Shown: one piece after another, positions 26,611-35,925 of the stretch
Position numbering within the stretch: the stretch's first letter is position 1
How the letters are laid out: each line of letters begins with the position of its first letter
Assembly: GCF_001005315.1 (NCBI RefSeq)
Contig: NZ_LBMG01000016.1
Coordinates: 59,706-123,705, forward strand
Source: Kordia jejudonensis
GTDB taxonomy: Bacteria; Bacteroidota; Bacteroidia; Flavobacteriales; Flavobacteriaceae
DNA length: 64,000 bases
Direction of reading: 5' to 3'
The notes under the pieces: model-generated
Database searches by the model: none
Told to the model about the DNA's origin: nothing
What the model saw: the letters and a program-made list of their open reading frames with translations, nothing else
Made by a program: the position numbers and the translations under genes

Positions 26611-27369
26611 TTATTTAACGATTTTCTTAATTATTGTTGCACCTGAAGAATTTGTACAACGCAAAACGTATACACCGTTCGCTAAGTTTGTAGTCTGTAT
26701 TGTATTTTGAAAGTTGCTCATAAATACACGTTTTCCCGATATATTATACAAGGCAACCGTTTTGATAAGACCTTGTTTGGTATGAATATGAAGCATATCA
26801 TGCGTAAAGTATGCCTGCAAATCATTTTTATCTTGTATACGATCTTCTACATTTAAAGCAGATCGTCTGTCAAATTTTAGAAAAAAACGATCATTTGTTT
26901 CTCCAACAACATCAGCAAATGTATACGGAGTTTGGCGTAAATCTGTAAATGTTCCTTGGTATGTGTCTTCCAAAATGATATCAAACGTTGGATCTAAAAA
27001 TTCGGCATCAATTGATATTGTGTAGGTTCCGTCAGAAGTAATTTCATATCCTAAAGGCACTTGTATGTCGGTATTTGTCAATTCGGGCAATGCCTGAATG
27101 GAAAGTCGTGTAGTATTCAGAAACGAGTAAAATTCAATCACCGAACCGTCATTGATAAAGTAACTGTCAAATCCATCATCAAAGTTAACTGTTCCTTCTG
27201 GAATGAATCCTAGAAGAATTGTCATAAAATTGCCATTACCAGCCAAACGTAAAGAAATTCGTCCGTCAGTTGTGCTATCTTCTGAGTTGTGTATATCTTC
27301 TTCATTTTGCCCAAAAGACATAAGAGAAAAACTCAGGCACATGAGTAGCACCAATAATTTTGTTTTCAT
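26611..27369 (-). CDS. Short T9SS cargo protein (copy of the C-terminal part of its neighbour)
   Basis: 252 residues. The signal peptide starts MKTKLLVLLMCLSFSLMSFGQ. Residues about 35-180 align closely with the C-terminal third of the upstream 812-residue gene: TDGRISLRLAGNGNF, LLGFIPEGT, LSIQALPELT, LDP.FDIILED.Y.G.FTDLRQT and NDRFF are shared. The end has the T9SS type A sorting pattern (VALYNISGKRVF..., LANGVYVLRCTN..., IIKKIVK), so it is exported and probably carried across the outer membrane by type IX secretion. It lacks the LamG region of its neighbour. Function unknown. Confidence 0.75.
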   Translation of the reverse strand: MKTKLLVLLMCLSFSLMSFGQNEEDIHNSEDSTTDGRISLRLAGNGNFMTILLGFIPEGTVNFDDGFDSYFINDGSVIEFYSFLNTTRLSIQALPELTNTDIQVPLGYEITSDGTYTISIDAEFLDPTFDIILEDTYQGTFTDLRQTPYTFADVVGETNDRFFLKFDRRSALNVEDRIQDKNDLQAYFTHDMLHIHTKQGLIKTVALYNISGKRVFMSNFQNTIQTTNLANGVYVLRCTNSSGATIIKKIVK

Positions 27370-27444
27370 TTGTATGGAGGATTAGATCGTCAATCTATTG
27401 CAATGATAAACAAAATATCAATTACTACACTATTATATTCACTG

Positions 27445-29883
27445 TTAAGGCTTTAAAATTTTCTTTACCACGGTGATTCCTTCCGTTGTAGTCAGTTTTG
27501 TGATGTAAATACCTTTTGCCAATTGTGGAATTGCTGTCGTTTCGACATAATCGCGCTGTATAATCTGTTTTCCAGCGATATCGTACAATTCAATAGTCTC
27601 AAAATCTGTACGATTCGTCACAATTTGTAATTCATCGCCTTTGAAGAATACTGTTGTTTGTTCATTAGCTTCAGCTATTTCATCGACACTTAAGGTAGTT
27701 CTTGATTGTATATGAATAAAGAAACGATCATTTTCTTCCGTAGGTGTAGTTGTAAACGAATAGCTAGTTTGGCGTAAATCTGTAAAAATGCCTTTGTATC
27801 TGTCTTCTAAAATGATATCAAAATTCGGATCTAAATATTCAGCGTCAATTTGAATAGTATAGGTTGCGCTTGCTAATACTTGATAACCTAAGGAAATTTC
27901 AAAATCTTCCGTTGTCAATTCTGGTAATGCCTGAATGGACATTTTATCCGTTCCGATGTATGAATAAAACTCCAAGCTTGAACCTTCGTTGATAAAAGGA
28001 CCATCATAACGTTCTTCGTAACCAGTCGTTCCTTGCGGAATGAATCCTAACAATTGTGTTGCGTAAACACCATTTCCAAATATGCGTAAAGACATTCTTC
28101 CATCAGTTTGACTGTTGCCTGTGTTTGTTGTTTCTGGTGTAAATGCTCCTGAACTATTCGGTCTAAAAAATTGTGTATTGTTTGCTACAACTCTATGCGA
28201 ATTTTTAAAAGTAACAGATCCACTAGTGCCACTTTTGGCTTGTACTGCAAATCCTTGAGCTGTTCCTATGTTTCCATCGGCAGCACCTAACGGATTTGAA
28301 CCTGTACTATTGTATTCTATATAATCAGAAGCTAAATTGTCTCCAATTGGCGCTTCTGTTTGTCTCCAATAATATACAGTTCCTTGAATTTCATCTGAAT
28401 TATCAGCTTGAAACGTTTCCCAGTCAATTGCTGATGGATATGGATTTCCAATGATATTATACCCAGATTCTCCAGAGTTTGGATCTACTGTGTAATACAC
28501 ATTTTCGACAATATCACCATTGTTTACCGTTCCTGTAAATGTTGCAGTTTCTACATCAAAGTGATTTGCTCTAAACGCGTAACCTCTTCCAACTTCCATG
28601 TCTGTATGACTGTTGCTCCAACTTGCATTTGTTGCAGAGGCATTCCAATAGTAATTGTATCCTCCAACATTTGGAAAAATCGTTGCAATTGTGCTACTCG
28701 CTTCATCAATTGGCGTTGACCAATACGAATAAAAATACCTGTTTGTATAGTTTGGCGAATCACGTTTTACAGTATAACTTCCTGTTCCCTTTACTGGAAT
28801 ATTTTCACGAGCTAGCAAAGCACCGTCATCTTCTATCGTAATTGTTCCGTTATTAGTTATATCGTATGCAACATCTAAAGTTCCACCTGCATTTACAGTA
28901 AGGGAAGCGGATGCGTTTACAGTAAGTTCTCCAACTTCAATATGTGATGTTAATACAGGATAATTTGTTGAGCTTTGAATCACAACTGATTCTAGCTTTG
29001 TGGCATCAGGCGCAGTTCCGCCAACCCAATTACTTCCCGTTGTCCAACTTGTTGTAGCAGCGGTTGCAGACCAAGTTATGACGGTTTTATTGCTTGCAGA
29101 ATCTGTTACTGTAGCATTACTATCGTCCAAATAAGAAATGGTATCACCATCTAAAGCGGCTACCAAATTATCTGTTCCAACAGTTGTAATTAGTATGTCT
29201 TTGTTAGTGTCTATTTCGGTTGCTGTACGAACATCATCCCAAACTCTAAATCCCCAAATATTTCCTGCGAAGTAATAGTTACTGTTCGATTGCGAATTAG
29301 TATTGAAACAATATTCAGAAGTTCCGCCAGATGTCCATGTACCACAGTTTGGATAGCGTATGTTGGAATCAGATCGTCCCAAATTGATATCTCCTGAGTG
29401 ACCTCTAACTTCGAAACCTGCTCTTGAATCTAATAAAGTTCCATCTAAATACCACTTTAAGTTCGTATTATCAGAAGCTGCTATAGGATCATTTACAGGA
29501 ACGCCTACATTATCAAACACCAATGCAACATGATACCAAGTGTCATCACTAATAGGTTCTCTAAAATATGTTCCATTCCAACGTGGCGAATAATCACCAG
29601 ATGATCTGTTGTAAGCTCCAACAACCACATAGTCATTTTCAACGTACAGTACAATTCCACGAGTACCACCACCTTCTTTGTAAATTATTTGTCTGTTGGT
29701 AGCATCATCAACTTTAAAATATCCTTCAATAGTTCTATTATTTACAACCGTTGTATTGATGTTGTCTGAATCATTTAATTCTATAAAATCATCTACGCCA
29801 TCTAGGTAATAACCTTCATTTGGCGGTTGTGCTATTAAGTGGTTTGTAATCAATAAAATTAATAATAGGAAAAACTTCTTCAT
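27445..29883 (-). CDS. LamG-domain T9SS cargo protein
   Basis: 812 residues. The signal peptide is MKKFFLLLILLITNHLIAQ. An N-terminal concanavalin/laminin-G-like domain (residues about 20-215: FIELNDSDNINTTVVNNRTIEGYFKV in part, TWYHVALVFDN, WYLDGTLLDS) is a common sugar- or protein-binding lectin fold. It is followed by a strand-rich region with a conserved WSTGSNWVGG-like start (about 290) and a middle domain with YWSTPIDEA and GYNIIGNPYPSAIDW. The end is a T9SS type A sorting domain (LYDIAGKQI, LAKGIYITKL, VVKKILKP). It is probably a surface or secreted adhesin or lectin. The neighbouring gene repeats its C-terminal module. Confidence 0.85.
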   Translation of the reverse strand: MKKFFLLLILLITNHLIAQPPNEGYYLDGVDDFIELNDSDNINTTVVNNRTIEGYFKVDDATNRQIIYKEGGGTRGIVLYVENDYVVVGAYNRSSGDYSPRWNGTYFREPISDDTWYHVALVFDNVGVPVNDPIAASDNTNLKWYLDGTLLDSRAGFEVRGHSGDINLGRSDSNIRYPNCGTWTSGGTSEYCFNTNSQSNSNYYFAGNIWGFRVWDDVRTATEIDTNKDILITTVGTDNLVAALDGDTISYLDDSNATVTDSASNKTVITWSATAATTSWTTGSNWVGGTAPDATKLESVVIQSSTNYPVLTSHIEVGELTVNASASLTVNAGGTLDVAYDITNNGTITIEDDGALLARENIPVKGTGSYTVKRDSPNYTNRYFYSYWSTPIDEASSTIATIFPNVGGYNYYWNASATNASWSNSHTDMEVGRGYAFRANHFDVETATFTGTVNNGDIVENVYYTVDPNSGESGYNIIGNPYPSAIDWETFQADNSDEIQGTVYYWRQTEAPIGDNLASDYIEYNSTGSNPLGAADGNIGTAQGFAVQAKSGTSGSVTFKNSHRVVANNTQFFRPNSSGAFTPETTNTGNSQTDGRMSLRIFGNGVYATQLLGFIPQGTTGYEERYDGPFINEGSSLEFYSYIGTDKMSIQALPELTTEDFEISLGYQVLASATYTIQIDAEYLDPNFDIILEDRYKGIFTDLRQTSYSFTTTPTEENDRFFIHIQSRTTLSVDEIAEANEQTTVFFKGDELQIVTNRTDFETIELYDIAGKQIIQRDYVETTAIPQLAKGIYITKLTTTEGITVVKKILKP

Positions 29884-30050
29884 AATTAGGGCAATTTTTA
29901 CAATATATACGCAAATTCTCTATCTTTGGTTTTGAAAATGATATACATCTGATATATACTATAGTAAACATATAATTTGTACTATAAGATACCATTTTCT
30001 TACAAAGATAAAAATTCTAATTCGATAAAGCGAACTTAAAGATCGATCAA

Positions 30051-32084
30051 ATGAACATTTTAACGAGAATATTTCCTACAAAACATACTACAGCACCATT
30101 TTCTAAAATTGACACAAGTCAATATATGCCTGCAATTGATACCGAAATTGCACGCTCTAAAGAAGAAATACATGCCATAACCAACAACGAAAGTATTCCT
30201 ACTTTTGAAAATACGATTGAAAAGTTAGAATATGTAGGACAACAATTAGACAGAATTACGAGTATTTTTTTCAATTTAAATTCTGCCGAAACAAACGAAA
30301 CAATTCAAAAATTAGCCCAAGAAGTTTCTCCTAAATTAACCGAGTTTTCTAATGATATTACCTTAAACGAAGCGCTTTTTAAACGTGTAAAATATGTGCA
30401 TGATCATAAAGAAGATTTAGATTTGACAATAGAGCAAAAAACTTTATTAGATAAAAAGTTTAAGAGTTTTTCTCGAAATGGCGCTAATTTAGCAGAAGAT
30501 AAGAAAGAACAACTTCGTGAAATTGATAAAAAACTCTCCAAATTAAGCTTGAGTTTTGGCGAAAATGTATTGGCTGAAACTAATAAGTTTCAATTGCATC
30601 TTACAGAAGAAAAAGACGTATCAGGAATTCCGAATGGCGCACTAGAAGCTGCAAAAGCAATCGCGAAAAGTGAAAATAAAGAAGGTTGGATTTTCACACT
30701 CGATTATCCAAGTTATATTCCTTTTATGAAGTATGCCGACAATAGAGAATTACGTCAACAAATGGCAACAGCTTTTGGTTCAAAATGCTTTAAAAATGAC
30801 GAATTGGACAATCAGGCAACGGTGTTAGAAATTGCAAAACTACGCCATCAACGTGCCAATTTATTAGGCTACGAAACACATGCACATTTTGTATTAGAAG
30901 AACGGATGGCGGAAACACCTGAAAAAGTAATTTCATTCTTAAATGAATTGCTAGAAAAGGCAAAACCTGCTGCTGAACGTGAGTTTAAACAATTGGCAAA
31001 CTTTGCTAAAAAGCTAGATGGAATTGAGCAATTGCAAAGCTGGGACAATTCGTATTATTCTGAAAAGTTAAAGCAAGAATTATTCAACTTAGATGATGAA
31101 AAACTAAAACCTTATTTCAAACTTGAAAACGTTATTGATGGTGCATTTACAGTGGCTAATAAACTATTCGATTTACGTTTTGAGCAAGTTTTTGACATTG
31201 ATACGTATCATGAAGATGTAAAAACGTATGAAGTATTTGATGGTAATGATAACTTCGTTTCTGTATTTTATGCAGATTTTCATCCGCGAAAAGGAAAGCG
31301 AAATGGCGCTTGGATGACTTCCTATAAATCTCAACAACGAAAAGACGGAAAAGTAGAACGTCCGCATGTATCAATTGTATGCAATTTTACAAAACCAACC
31401 GAATCAAAACCATCTTTATTGACGTTTAATGAAGTCACAACCTTATTTCACGAATTTGGTCATGCATTACACGGAATGTTAGCAAATACAACCTATCCAA
31501 GCTTAAGCGGAACTTCTGTTTTTTGGGATTTTGTTGAATTGCCAAGTCAAATATTAGAAAATTGGTGTTACGAAGCGGAAGCGTTAGCCATTTTTGCCAG
31601 ACATTACGAAACGGATGAAGTGATTCCGATGGAATATATTGAAAAAATAAAAGCATCTGCAACCTTTTTGGAAGGCATGTCAACATTGCGTCAATTGAGT
31701 TTCGGATTGCTCGATATGAGTTGGCACGGAATTGATCCGACAGCAATTACAGATGTAAAAGCACATGAAAGCGCCGCTTTTGAAAACACGAGATTGTTCC
31801 CAGAAAATCCAAAAACAGCAATGAGCACTGCCTTTTCACACATATTTCAAGGTGGTTATTCTTCTGGATATTACAGTTACAAATGGGCAGAAGTATTAGA
31901 TGCTGATGCGTTTGAATATTTTAAAGAAAACGGAATTTTCAGCAAAGAAATCGCTTCAAAATTTGCAACACATGTATTGTCTAAAGGTGGCACAGAACAT
32001 CCTATGACTTTATACAAACGCTTCCGTGGAGAAGCACCAAAACCTGATGCTTTGCTAAAACGTGCTGGTTTATTAGTGGATTAA
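30051..32084 (+). CDS. M3 family metallopeptidase (oligopeptidase A / Dcp type)
   Basis: 677 residues, no signal peptide, so cytoplasmic. M3 zinc peptidases cleave short peptides released by other proteases. The zinc motif TLFHEFGHALHG (His467, Glu468, His471) and the third ligand in FVELPSQILENW (about 502) are intact. TSVFWDFVELPSQ and the C-terminal HPMTLYKRFRGEAP block match peptidyl-dipeptidase Dcp and oligopeptidase A. Choosing between the two names needs a tree. It is followed 30 bp later by a lipoprotein gene. Confidence 0.92.
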   Translation: MNILTRIFPTKHTTAPFSKIDTSQYMPAIDTEIARSKEEIHAITNNESIPTFENTIEKLEYVGQQLDRITSIFFNLNSAETNETIQKLAQEVSPKLTEFSNDITLNEALFKRVKYVHDHKEDLDLTIEQKTLLDKKFKSFSRNGANLAEDKKEQLREIDKKLSKLSLSFGENVLAETNKFQLHLTEEKDVSGIPNGALEAAKAIAKSENKEGWIFTLDYPSYIPFMKYADNRELRQQMATAFGSKCFKNDELDNQATVLEIAKLRHQRANLLGYETHAHFVLEERMAETPEKVISFLNELLEKAKPAAEREFKQLANFAKKLDGIEQLQSWDNSYYSEKLKQELFNLDDEKLKPYFKLENVIDGAFTVANKLFDLRFEQVFDIDTYHEDVKTYEVFDGNDNFVSVFYADFHPRKGKRNGAWMTSYKSQQRKDGKVERPHVSIVCNFTKPTESKPSLLTFNEVTTLFHEFGHALHGMLANTTYPSLSGTSVFWDFVELPSQILENWCYEAEALAIFARHYETDEVIPMEYIEKIKASATFLEGMSTLRQLSFGLLDMSWHGIDPTAITDVKAHESAAFENTRLFPENPKTAMSTAFSHIFQGGYSSGYYSYKWAEVLDADAFEYFKENGIFSKEIASKFATHVLSKGGTEHPMTLYKRFRGEAPKPDALLKRAGLLVD

Positions 32085-32114
32085 ATCTTATAAAAACACT
32101 TAAAACATAGTTGT

Positions 32115-33680
32115 ATGCGCTACCTTTTTATTTTGCTTTTGCTATGTTTTGGGTGTAAAAATACTTCCGACTCAAAAAATACGAATCCTGTTGTTGAAGA
32201 TGAGAAAGTAGCTGCAAATTTCAGTTTTGTAGACGTTGTTGAAACATACACAATAAAAGAGCCGTTTCGTCTTTGGCAATACCGTAACAACGGAAAATTG
32301 CTCGCTAAAGAAGAATTTGAAGCGTTACAATTGCAACAAATTTTTGGCGATTACAACTCCTCATTGGCGTATCGATTGTTGGCAAGCTTGAATCCTTCTA
32401 ACAGCTATAATACGCTTGTCTTTGGAATGTCTGATAATGCTACTTTTGGTGCTACACATTTGGCAACCTTTGATTCAAATTACAACTTAATCAGTCACAT
32501 TCCTGTAGATCATCACGGTCAAAAAGGCGGTTCCGTTATGATATCTTATTTGGATGGAAATTCTTTGTTTGTAGAAAATACAAAACATGATACTGCTTAC
32601 GAATTTATCATTCGCGAAAGCGGAGCAATTGAAAAGAGCAACAAGCCTGTAACCTTTAAAAAGTATCGGTATTTAGGAAAATTTAAAGGTTATCTTCATG
32701 AAATGCCAAAACGAACTGTAAAAGCAAAAAATGGTTTGCTAGTGCGTGATGCAGAAGGAAAACAGATTGGAAAAGTGGAATATGGCAATCTTGTGTATAT
32801 TATTGATTACACAAAAGATTCACTTACAATTCAGGATGAAGGAAAATCAATAAAAGCACCAAAGGCCAGAATTATACTCGATCCAAAAAAAATAACACAA
32901 GGAAAAGATTTTTACATCGAACCGTCAAATATTGGCTATGTGTTTTCAGGTTTTTTGTTCAATAATAATTCAAATTACAAAGAAGATGAGTTTCCGTATG
33001 CTTACGAATTTATACGATTGGGAACTGCCGAATTGGAAGAAAACGCAACAATTGATCTTAGAGAACTATTTGAAATTACACGTGTACAGTTCAACACATA
33101 CAAATCCAAAATCGTAAAAAAACCAACCGTTATAACAACGGACACAACATCGTATAAAAAAGGAAAAGTACTCACATTACCATTTGATAATGGCAAAAAA
33201 CTCATCCTAAAAGATTCAACGTATAAATCTGAATACAATCCTACGCGCAGTTTCAATGTATCATTCCATGAAGATTTTCCCGATACATATATGGTAAGTG
33301 AAAACATGTTTTTTATGGATGATATCTATAGAATTTTAAGCAAAAAAACGGGAGACACTTTGCACACATTTCGTGGTTATCCATACATTTCGCCTACTAA
33401 AAAATATAGTGTTGCCATTTTTCATGAGTTTGAATGCATGCAACAAACGTATATGGTTATTAACAAGCAAATGAACGATGGAACATTTCAACATTATGCG
33501 TCTTTGCAACCAAATTCATGGTCGTATCCTTTCAAATTGGATAAAAATAATAATCTTGAAAATCATTTTTCTATTCATTGGATTTCGGATACAGAATTCA
33601 TTGTATATGCTAAAAATGCTGAGGAATGTTACCTAGAAAACGCTTTAGATTATTTCTATTTAAAGTACAAAATCAAGTAA
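32115..33680 (+). CDS. Putative lipoprotein, uncharacterised
   Basis: 521 residues. The short signal MRYLFILLLLCFGC ends in a lipobox (LCFGC, Cys14). The body is beta-rich with no domain that I can name. Two segments resemble beta-propeller or SH3-like strands (VRDAEGKQIGKVEYGNLVYIIDY near residue 210). It lies 30 bp after the M3 peptidase gene and may be in the same transcript. It is predicted to be membrane-anchored. Function unknown. Confidence 0.65.
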   Translation: MRYLFILLLLCFGCKNTSDSKNTNPVVEDEKVAANFSFVDVVETYTIKEPFRLWQYRNNGKLLAKEEFEALQLQQIFGDYNSSLAYRLLASLNPSNSYNTLVFGMSDNATFGATHLATFDSNYNLISHIPVDHHGQKGGSVMISYLDGNSLFVENTKHDTAYEFIIRESGAIEKSNKPVTFKKYRYLGKFKGYLHEMPKRTVKAKNGLLVRDAEGKQIGKVEYGNLVYIIDYTKDSLTIQDEGKSIKAPKARIILDPKKITQGKDFYIEPSNIGYVFSGFLFNNNSNYKEDEFPYAYEFIRLGTAELEENATIDLRELFEITRVQFNTYKSKIVKKPTVITTDTTSYKKGKVLTLPFDNGKKLILKDSTYKSEYNPTRSFNVSFHEDFPDTYMVSENMFFMDDIYRILSKKTGDTLHTFRGYPYISPTKKYSVAIFHEFECMQQTYMVINKQMNDGTFQHYASLQPNSWSYPFKLDKNNNLENHFSIHWISDTEFIVYAKNAEECYLENALDYFYLKYKIK

Positions 33681-33701
33681 AATTTTCTAAAAATTTAAAA
33701 T

Positions 33702-33735
33702 AAACTTTCAATAATTTTTGAAAGTTTAAAACTTT
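33702..33735. promoter_or_regulatory. Overlapping inverted repeats, candidate operator of the regulator gene
   Basis: A perfect inverted repeat, AAACTTTCA (33702-33710) and TGAAAGTTT (33719-33727), spacer ATAATTTT. A second repeat AAAGTTT/AAACTTT (33721-33735) overlaps it. Together they place three copies of the half-site AAACTTT between the expected -33 and -7 elements of the promoter at 33739-33746. Confidence 0.7.
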
Positions 33736-33738
33736 TCA

Positions 33739-33746
33739 TACATTTG
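33739..33746 (+). promoter_or_regulatory. Predicted -7 element of the GbsR-type regulator promoter
   Basis: TACATTTG matches TAnnTTTG. It ends 4 bp before the ATG at 33751, so the transcription start would be at or next to the A of the start codon (a leaderless or nearly leaderless mRNA). A TTTTTG at 33715-33720 is a possible -33 element, 18 bp away. Confidence 0.55.
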
Positions 33747-33750
33747 TACT

Positions 33751-34254
33751 ATGAATTACAAAGAAGCAAAAGATAAATTTATACAAACATGGGGATCGTT
33801 AGGAACCTTGTGGGGAATTAACAAAGCAATGGCACAAATACATGCGTTACTTTTTATCTCTCCTGAGCCATTATCTATGGAAGATGTGATGGAAGAATTG
33901 CACATTTCAAGAGGAAATACGAGCATGAACTTACGCCAATTAATTGATTGGGGAATTGTATACAAAACATCAAAGGTTGGCGAACGTAAAGAGTACTTCG
34001 CGTCAGAGAAAGACATCAACGAGCTGGCAAAACAAATAGCACGCGAACGCAGCAGAAGAGAAATTCAGCCAACACTAAAAGTGCTAAAAGAAGTGAGCAG
34101 TATTGAAGATGATGGCTCTGAAAAAACAAAAGAGTTCATAAGGCAAACAAAAGCACTTCATGACTTGGCATCAACGGCAGATTCAATCATGAATAGAGTT
34201 GTAAATCAAGAATCAAACTGGTTGACAAAAACCTTTATGAAACTCTTAAAATAA
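33751..34254 (+). CDS. GbsR/MarR family transcriptional regulator
   Basis: 167 residues. This is the GbsR subgroup of winged-helix MarR-like regulators (known for choline/glycine-betaine response in Bacillus). The N-terminal region FIQTWGSLGTLWGINKAMAQIHALL and the wHTH MEDVMEELHISRGNTSMNLRQLIDWGIVYKT (about residues 46-76) match. A basic DNA-binding wing and a C-terminal helical dimerisation region follow. It precedes a nine-gene block on the same strand and has matching inverted-repeat sites in its own promoter and in front of the next gene. The inference is that it represses or senses for that block. The ligand is unknown. Confidence 0.85.
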   Translation: MNYKEAKDKFIQTWGSLGTLWGINKAMAQIHALLFISPEPLSMEDVMEELHISRGNTSMNLRQLIDWGIVYKTSKVGERKEYFASEKDINELAKQIARERSRREIQPTLKVLKEVSSIEDDGSEKTKEFIRQTKALHDLASTADSIMNRVVNQESNWLTKTFMKLLK

Positions 34255-34258
34255 CCAT

Positions 34259-34283
34259 AAAAGGAATTCATTTTCCTTTTTTA
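34259..34283 (+). terminator. Intrinsic terminator after the regulator gene
   Basis: AAAAGGAA (34259-34266), 6-base loop, TTCCTTTT (34273-34280), followed by T residues. It follows the stop codon by 4 bp, so the regulator can be transcribed separately from the downstream block. Confidence 0.6.
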
Positions 34284-34295
34284 TTTCAATCTATG

Positions 34296-34313
34296 TTTCA
34301 GTAATTACTGAAA
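34296..34313. promoter_or_regulatory. Perfect palindrome, candidate operator of the downstream block
   Basis: TTTCAGTAATTACTGAAA is an 18-bp perfect palindrome, 20 bp before the ATG of the 111-aa gene. With its flank it matches the 33706-33727 site: TTTCA[A/G]TAATT[T/A][T/C]TGAAAGTTT in both. A TATGTTTC at 34293-34300, close to TAnnTTTG, overlaps it. Confidence 0.7.
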
Positions 34314-34333
34314 GTTTTAAAAACACAATAGTT

Positions 34334-34669
34334 ATGAAATTCATTTATTACACCAACAAAATCGTTTTAGTATTAACAATTATAGGATATTCAATGCTCT
34401 ATCCTGGACTTTTTATGCAAGTAATATTAGGAGGAATTCAAGTACTATTTTTCCTTGTATTACTCTTCAATTATGATAAGTTTTCTAAAAAAATAAAAGA
34501 TCATTTACTTATTTATGGAATAATAGCAAGTTGTTATCTTCTAGTGCTATTCTCCAACCCAGAAACTTCAAATGATGTCATTACCATGATCTGCATGACA
34601 GTAATTCCTATGATTATTGCTAGCTATTTTACGTATATCGTTTACGAACTTAAAAAGAAAGTATTATGA
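34334..34669 (+). CDS. Small integral membrane protein
   Basis: 111 residues with four predicted membrane helices (IVLVLTIIGYSMLYPGLFM, VLFFLVLLFNYD, LLIYGIIASCYLLVLFS, IPMIIASYFTYIVYEL). There is no signal peptide or known motif. It is the first gene after the operator palindrome. Its stop overlaps the start of the methyltransferase gene by 4 bp (ATGA), so translation is coupled. Function unknown; it may anchor or serve the membrane step of the pathway. Confidence 0.7.
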   Translation: MKFIYYTNKIVLVLTIIGYSMLYPGLFMQVILGGIQVLFFLVLLFNYDKFSKKIKDHLLIYGIIASCYLLVLFSNPETSNDVITMICMTVIPMIIASYFTYIVYELKKKVL

Positions 34670-35556
34670 AAAATCCATGTCTTCTCTCCTATTTAAAAAA
34701 GGAATTCAACACATCGCCTTCAAACAAAGAACAAGTCATTGATTTTTATAATGAAGCAACTGAAGATTATCGTTTTTGGAGTCACGATCTAAACATGCAC
34801 TTTGGCTATTTTGTTCCGTTCAAAACCAATCTTCTAAAACGTGATAGCATGTTGAATGAAATGAATAAAGAAGTATTTCAACGTTTGAACATCACGGACA
34901 AAAAGAAACATATTGTAGATGTAGGTTGCGGAATGGGCGCTTCTATTCGCTATGGAATTTCAAATCATCCAAATCTTGCGGTAACAGGTTTAACGATTTC
35001 TCCATTTCAGGTTGAAAAAGGAAACGAATTACTAAATACCCATCGAGGAACGATCTTAAATAGAGATTATCGTAATACATTTTTAAAACCAAATTCTTTT
35101 GATGGAGCCATGGCAATTGAAAGTTTGTGCCATACAGGTTGTAGCAAAGATGCGTTGGAGGAAACGTATAGAATCCTCAAGCCAAATTCAACGTTTGTAA
35201 TTGCTGATGCCTTTACGAAGAAAGATTTCAAGGAAATGAATCCGCTAGCAAAATATACCTACAAAGGTTTATGCGAATCTTGGAGTTTGGAAAACTTAGG
35301 TAATGTACATCGTGTGAAGGAAGATTTAGAACGTATAGGTTTTAAAGATGTAAAAGTGCAAAACATTTGGTACCGAGTGGCGCCTTCTGTATTACACGTT
35401 CCTTTTACGATCAGTGCTTTCATCTTGAAGAAACTCTTTAAAAAAGAACCGCTAAAACCTGAAAGTATTAAAAATTTAAAAGGCTCATTCTTTGCTTTGT
35501 TATCAAGTTTAAGCCTCACAAACTTTGGCTATTATATCATCACTGCTAAAAAGTAA
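34666..35556 (+). CDS. SAM-dependent methyltransferase (UbiE / tocopherol MT-like)
   Basis: 296 residues. Class I methyltransferase with motif I VDVGCGMGASIRYG (from about residue 84), followed by VTGLTISPFQVEKGNELL. This ISPxQ motif is typical of the gamma-tocopherol, sterol and cyclopropane-fatty-acid group, which act on lipophilic substrates. Motif post I/II ...NSFDGAMAIESLCHTG is also present. The upstream gene overlaps it by 4 bp. Together with the SRPBCC, TIGR01777 and DUF2071 neighbours it points to modification of a small hydrophobic molecule; the substrate is inferred only at this general level. Confidence 0.85.
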   Translation: MKNPCLLSYLKKEFNTSPSNKEQVIDFYNEATEDYRFWSHDLNMHFGYFVPFKTNLLKRDSMLNEMNKEVFQRLNITDKKKHIVDVGCGMGASIRYGISNHPNLAVTGLTISPFQVEKGNELLNTHRGTILNRDYRNTFLKPNSFDGAMAIESLCHTGCSKDALEETYRILKPNSTFVIADAFTKKDFKEMNPLAKYTYKGLCESWSLENLGNVHRVKEDLERIGFKDVKVQNIWYRVAPSVLHVPFTISAFILKKLFKKEPLKPESIKNLKGSFFALLSSLSLTNFGYYIITAKK

Positions 35557-35560
35557 TCGT

Positions 35561-35914
35561 ATGAATTTCAACATCATTAGTTACTTACTATACATTCCAA
35601 TTATATTTTTTATCACGGTAAAAGTAGGTTGGATACTTTACAAGAATGGAGAAGTATTTCTGTATACTATATTAAGTAATGAAACTGAAATTGTAGAAAG
35701 TCTCAATAAAATATTATTAATCGGTTATTACCTCATTAACTTGGGTGCAGCCACCATAACTATTGCGTTTTGGGAAACCGTAACCACAAGTTTTGAAATG
35801 ATTAATGCGCTTTCAAACGTATTAGGAACCACAATTTTAATACTTGCGCTCATGCATTACAATAATATTTTTTGGATCAAATTTTTAAATCGAAAAAAAC
35901 AAACAATAAACTAA
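35561..35914 (+). CDS. Small membrane protein, paralog 1
   Basis: 117 residues from the ATG at 35561, which follows the methyltransferase stop codon by 4 bp; a longer frame starting at TTG 35525 would overlap that gene. Three membrane helices are predicted (LLYIPIIFFITVKVGWIL, LLIGYYLINLGAATITIAFW, NVLGTTILILALMHY). The layout (IPI....KV..IL.K.G..F....L....E......NK.L.IGYYLINLG) is shared with the next gene, so the two are paralogs. No known function. Confidence 0.7.
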   Translation: MNFNIISYLLYIPIIFFITVKVGWILYKNGEVFLYTILSNETEIVESLNKILLIGYYLINLGAATITIAFWETVTTSFEMINALSNVLGTTILILALMHYNNIFWIKFLNRKKQTIN

Positions 35915-35925
35915 CACACATTATT

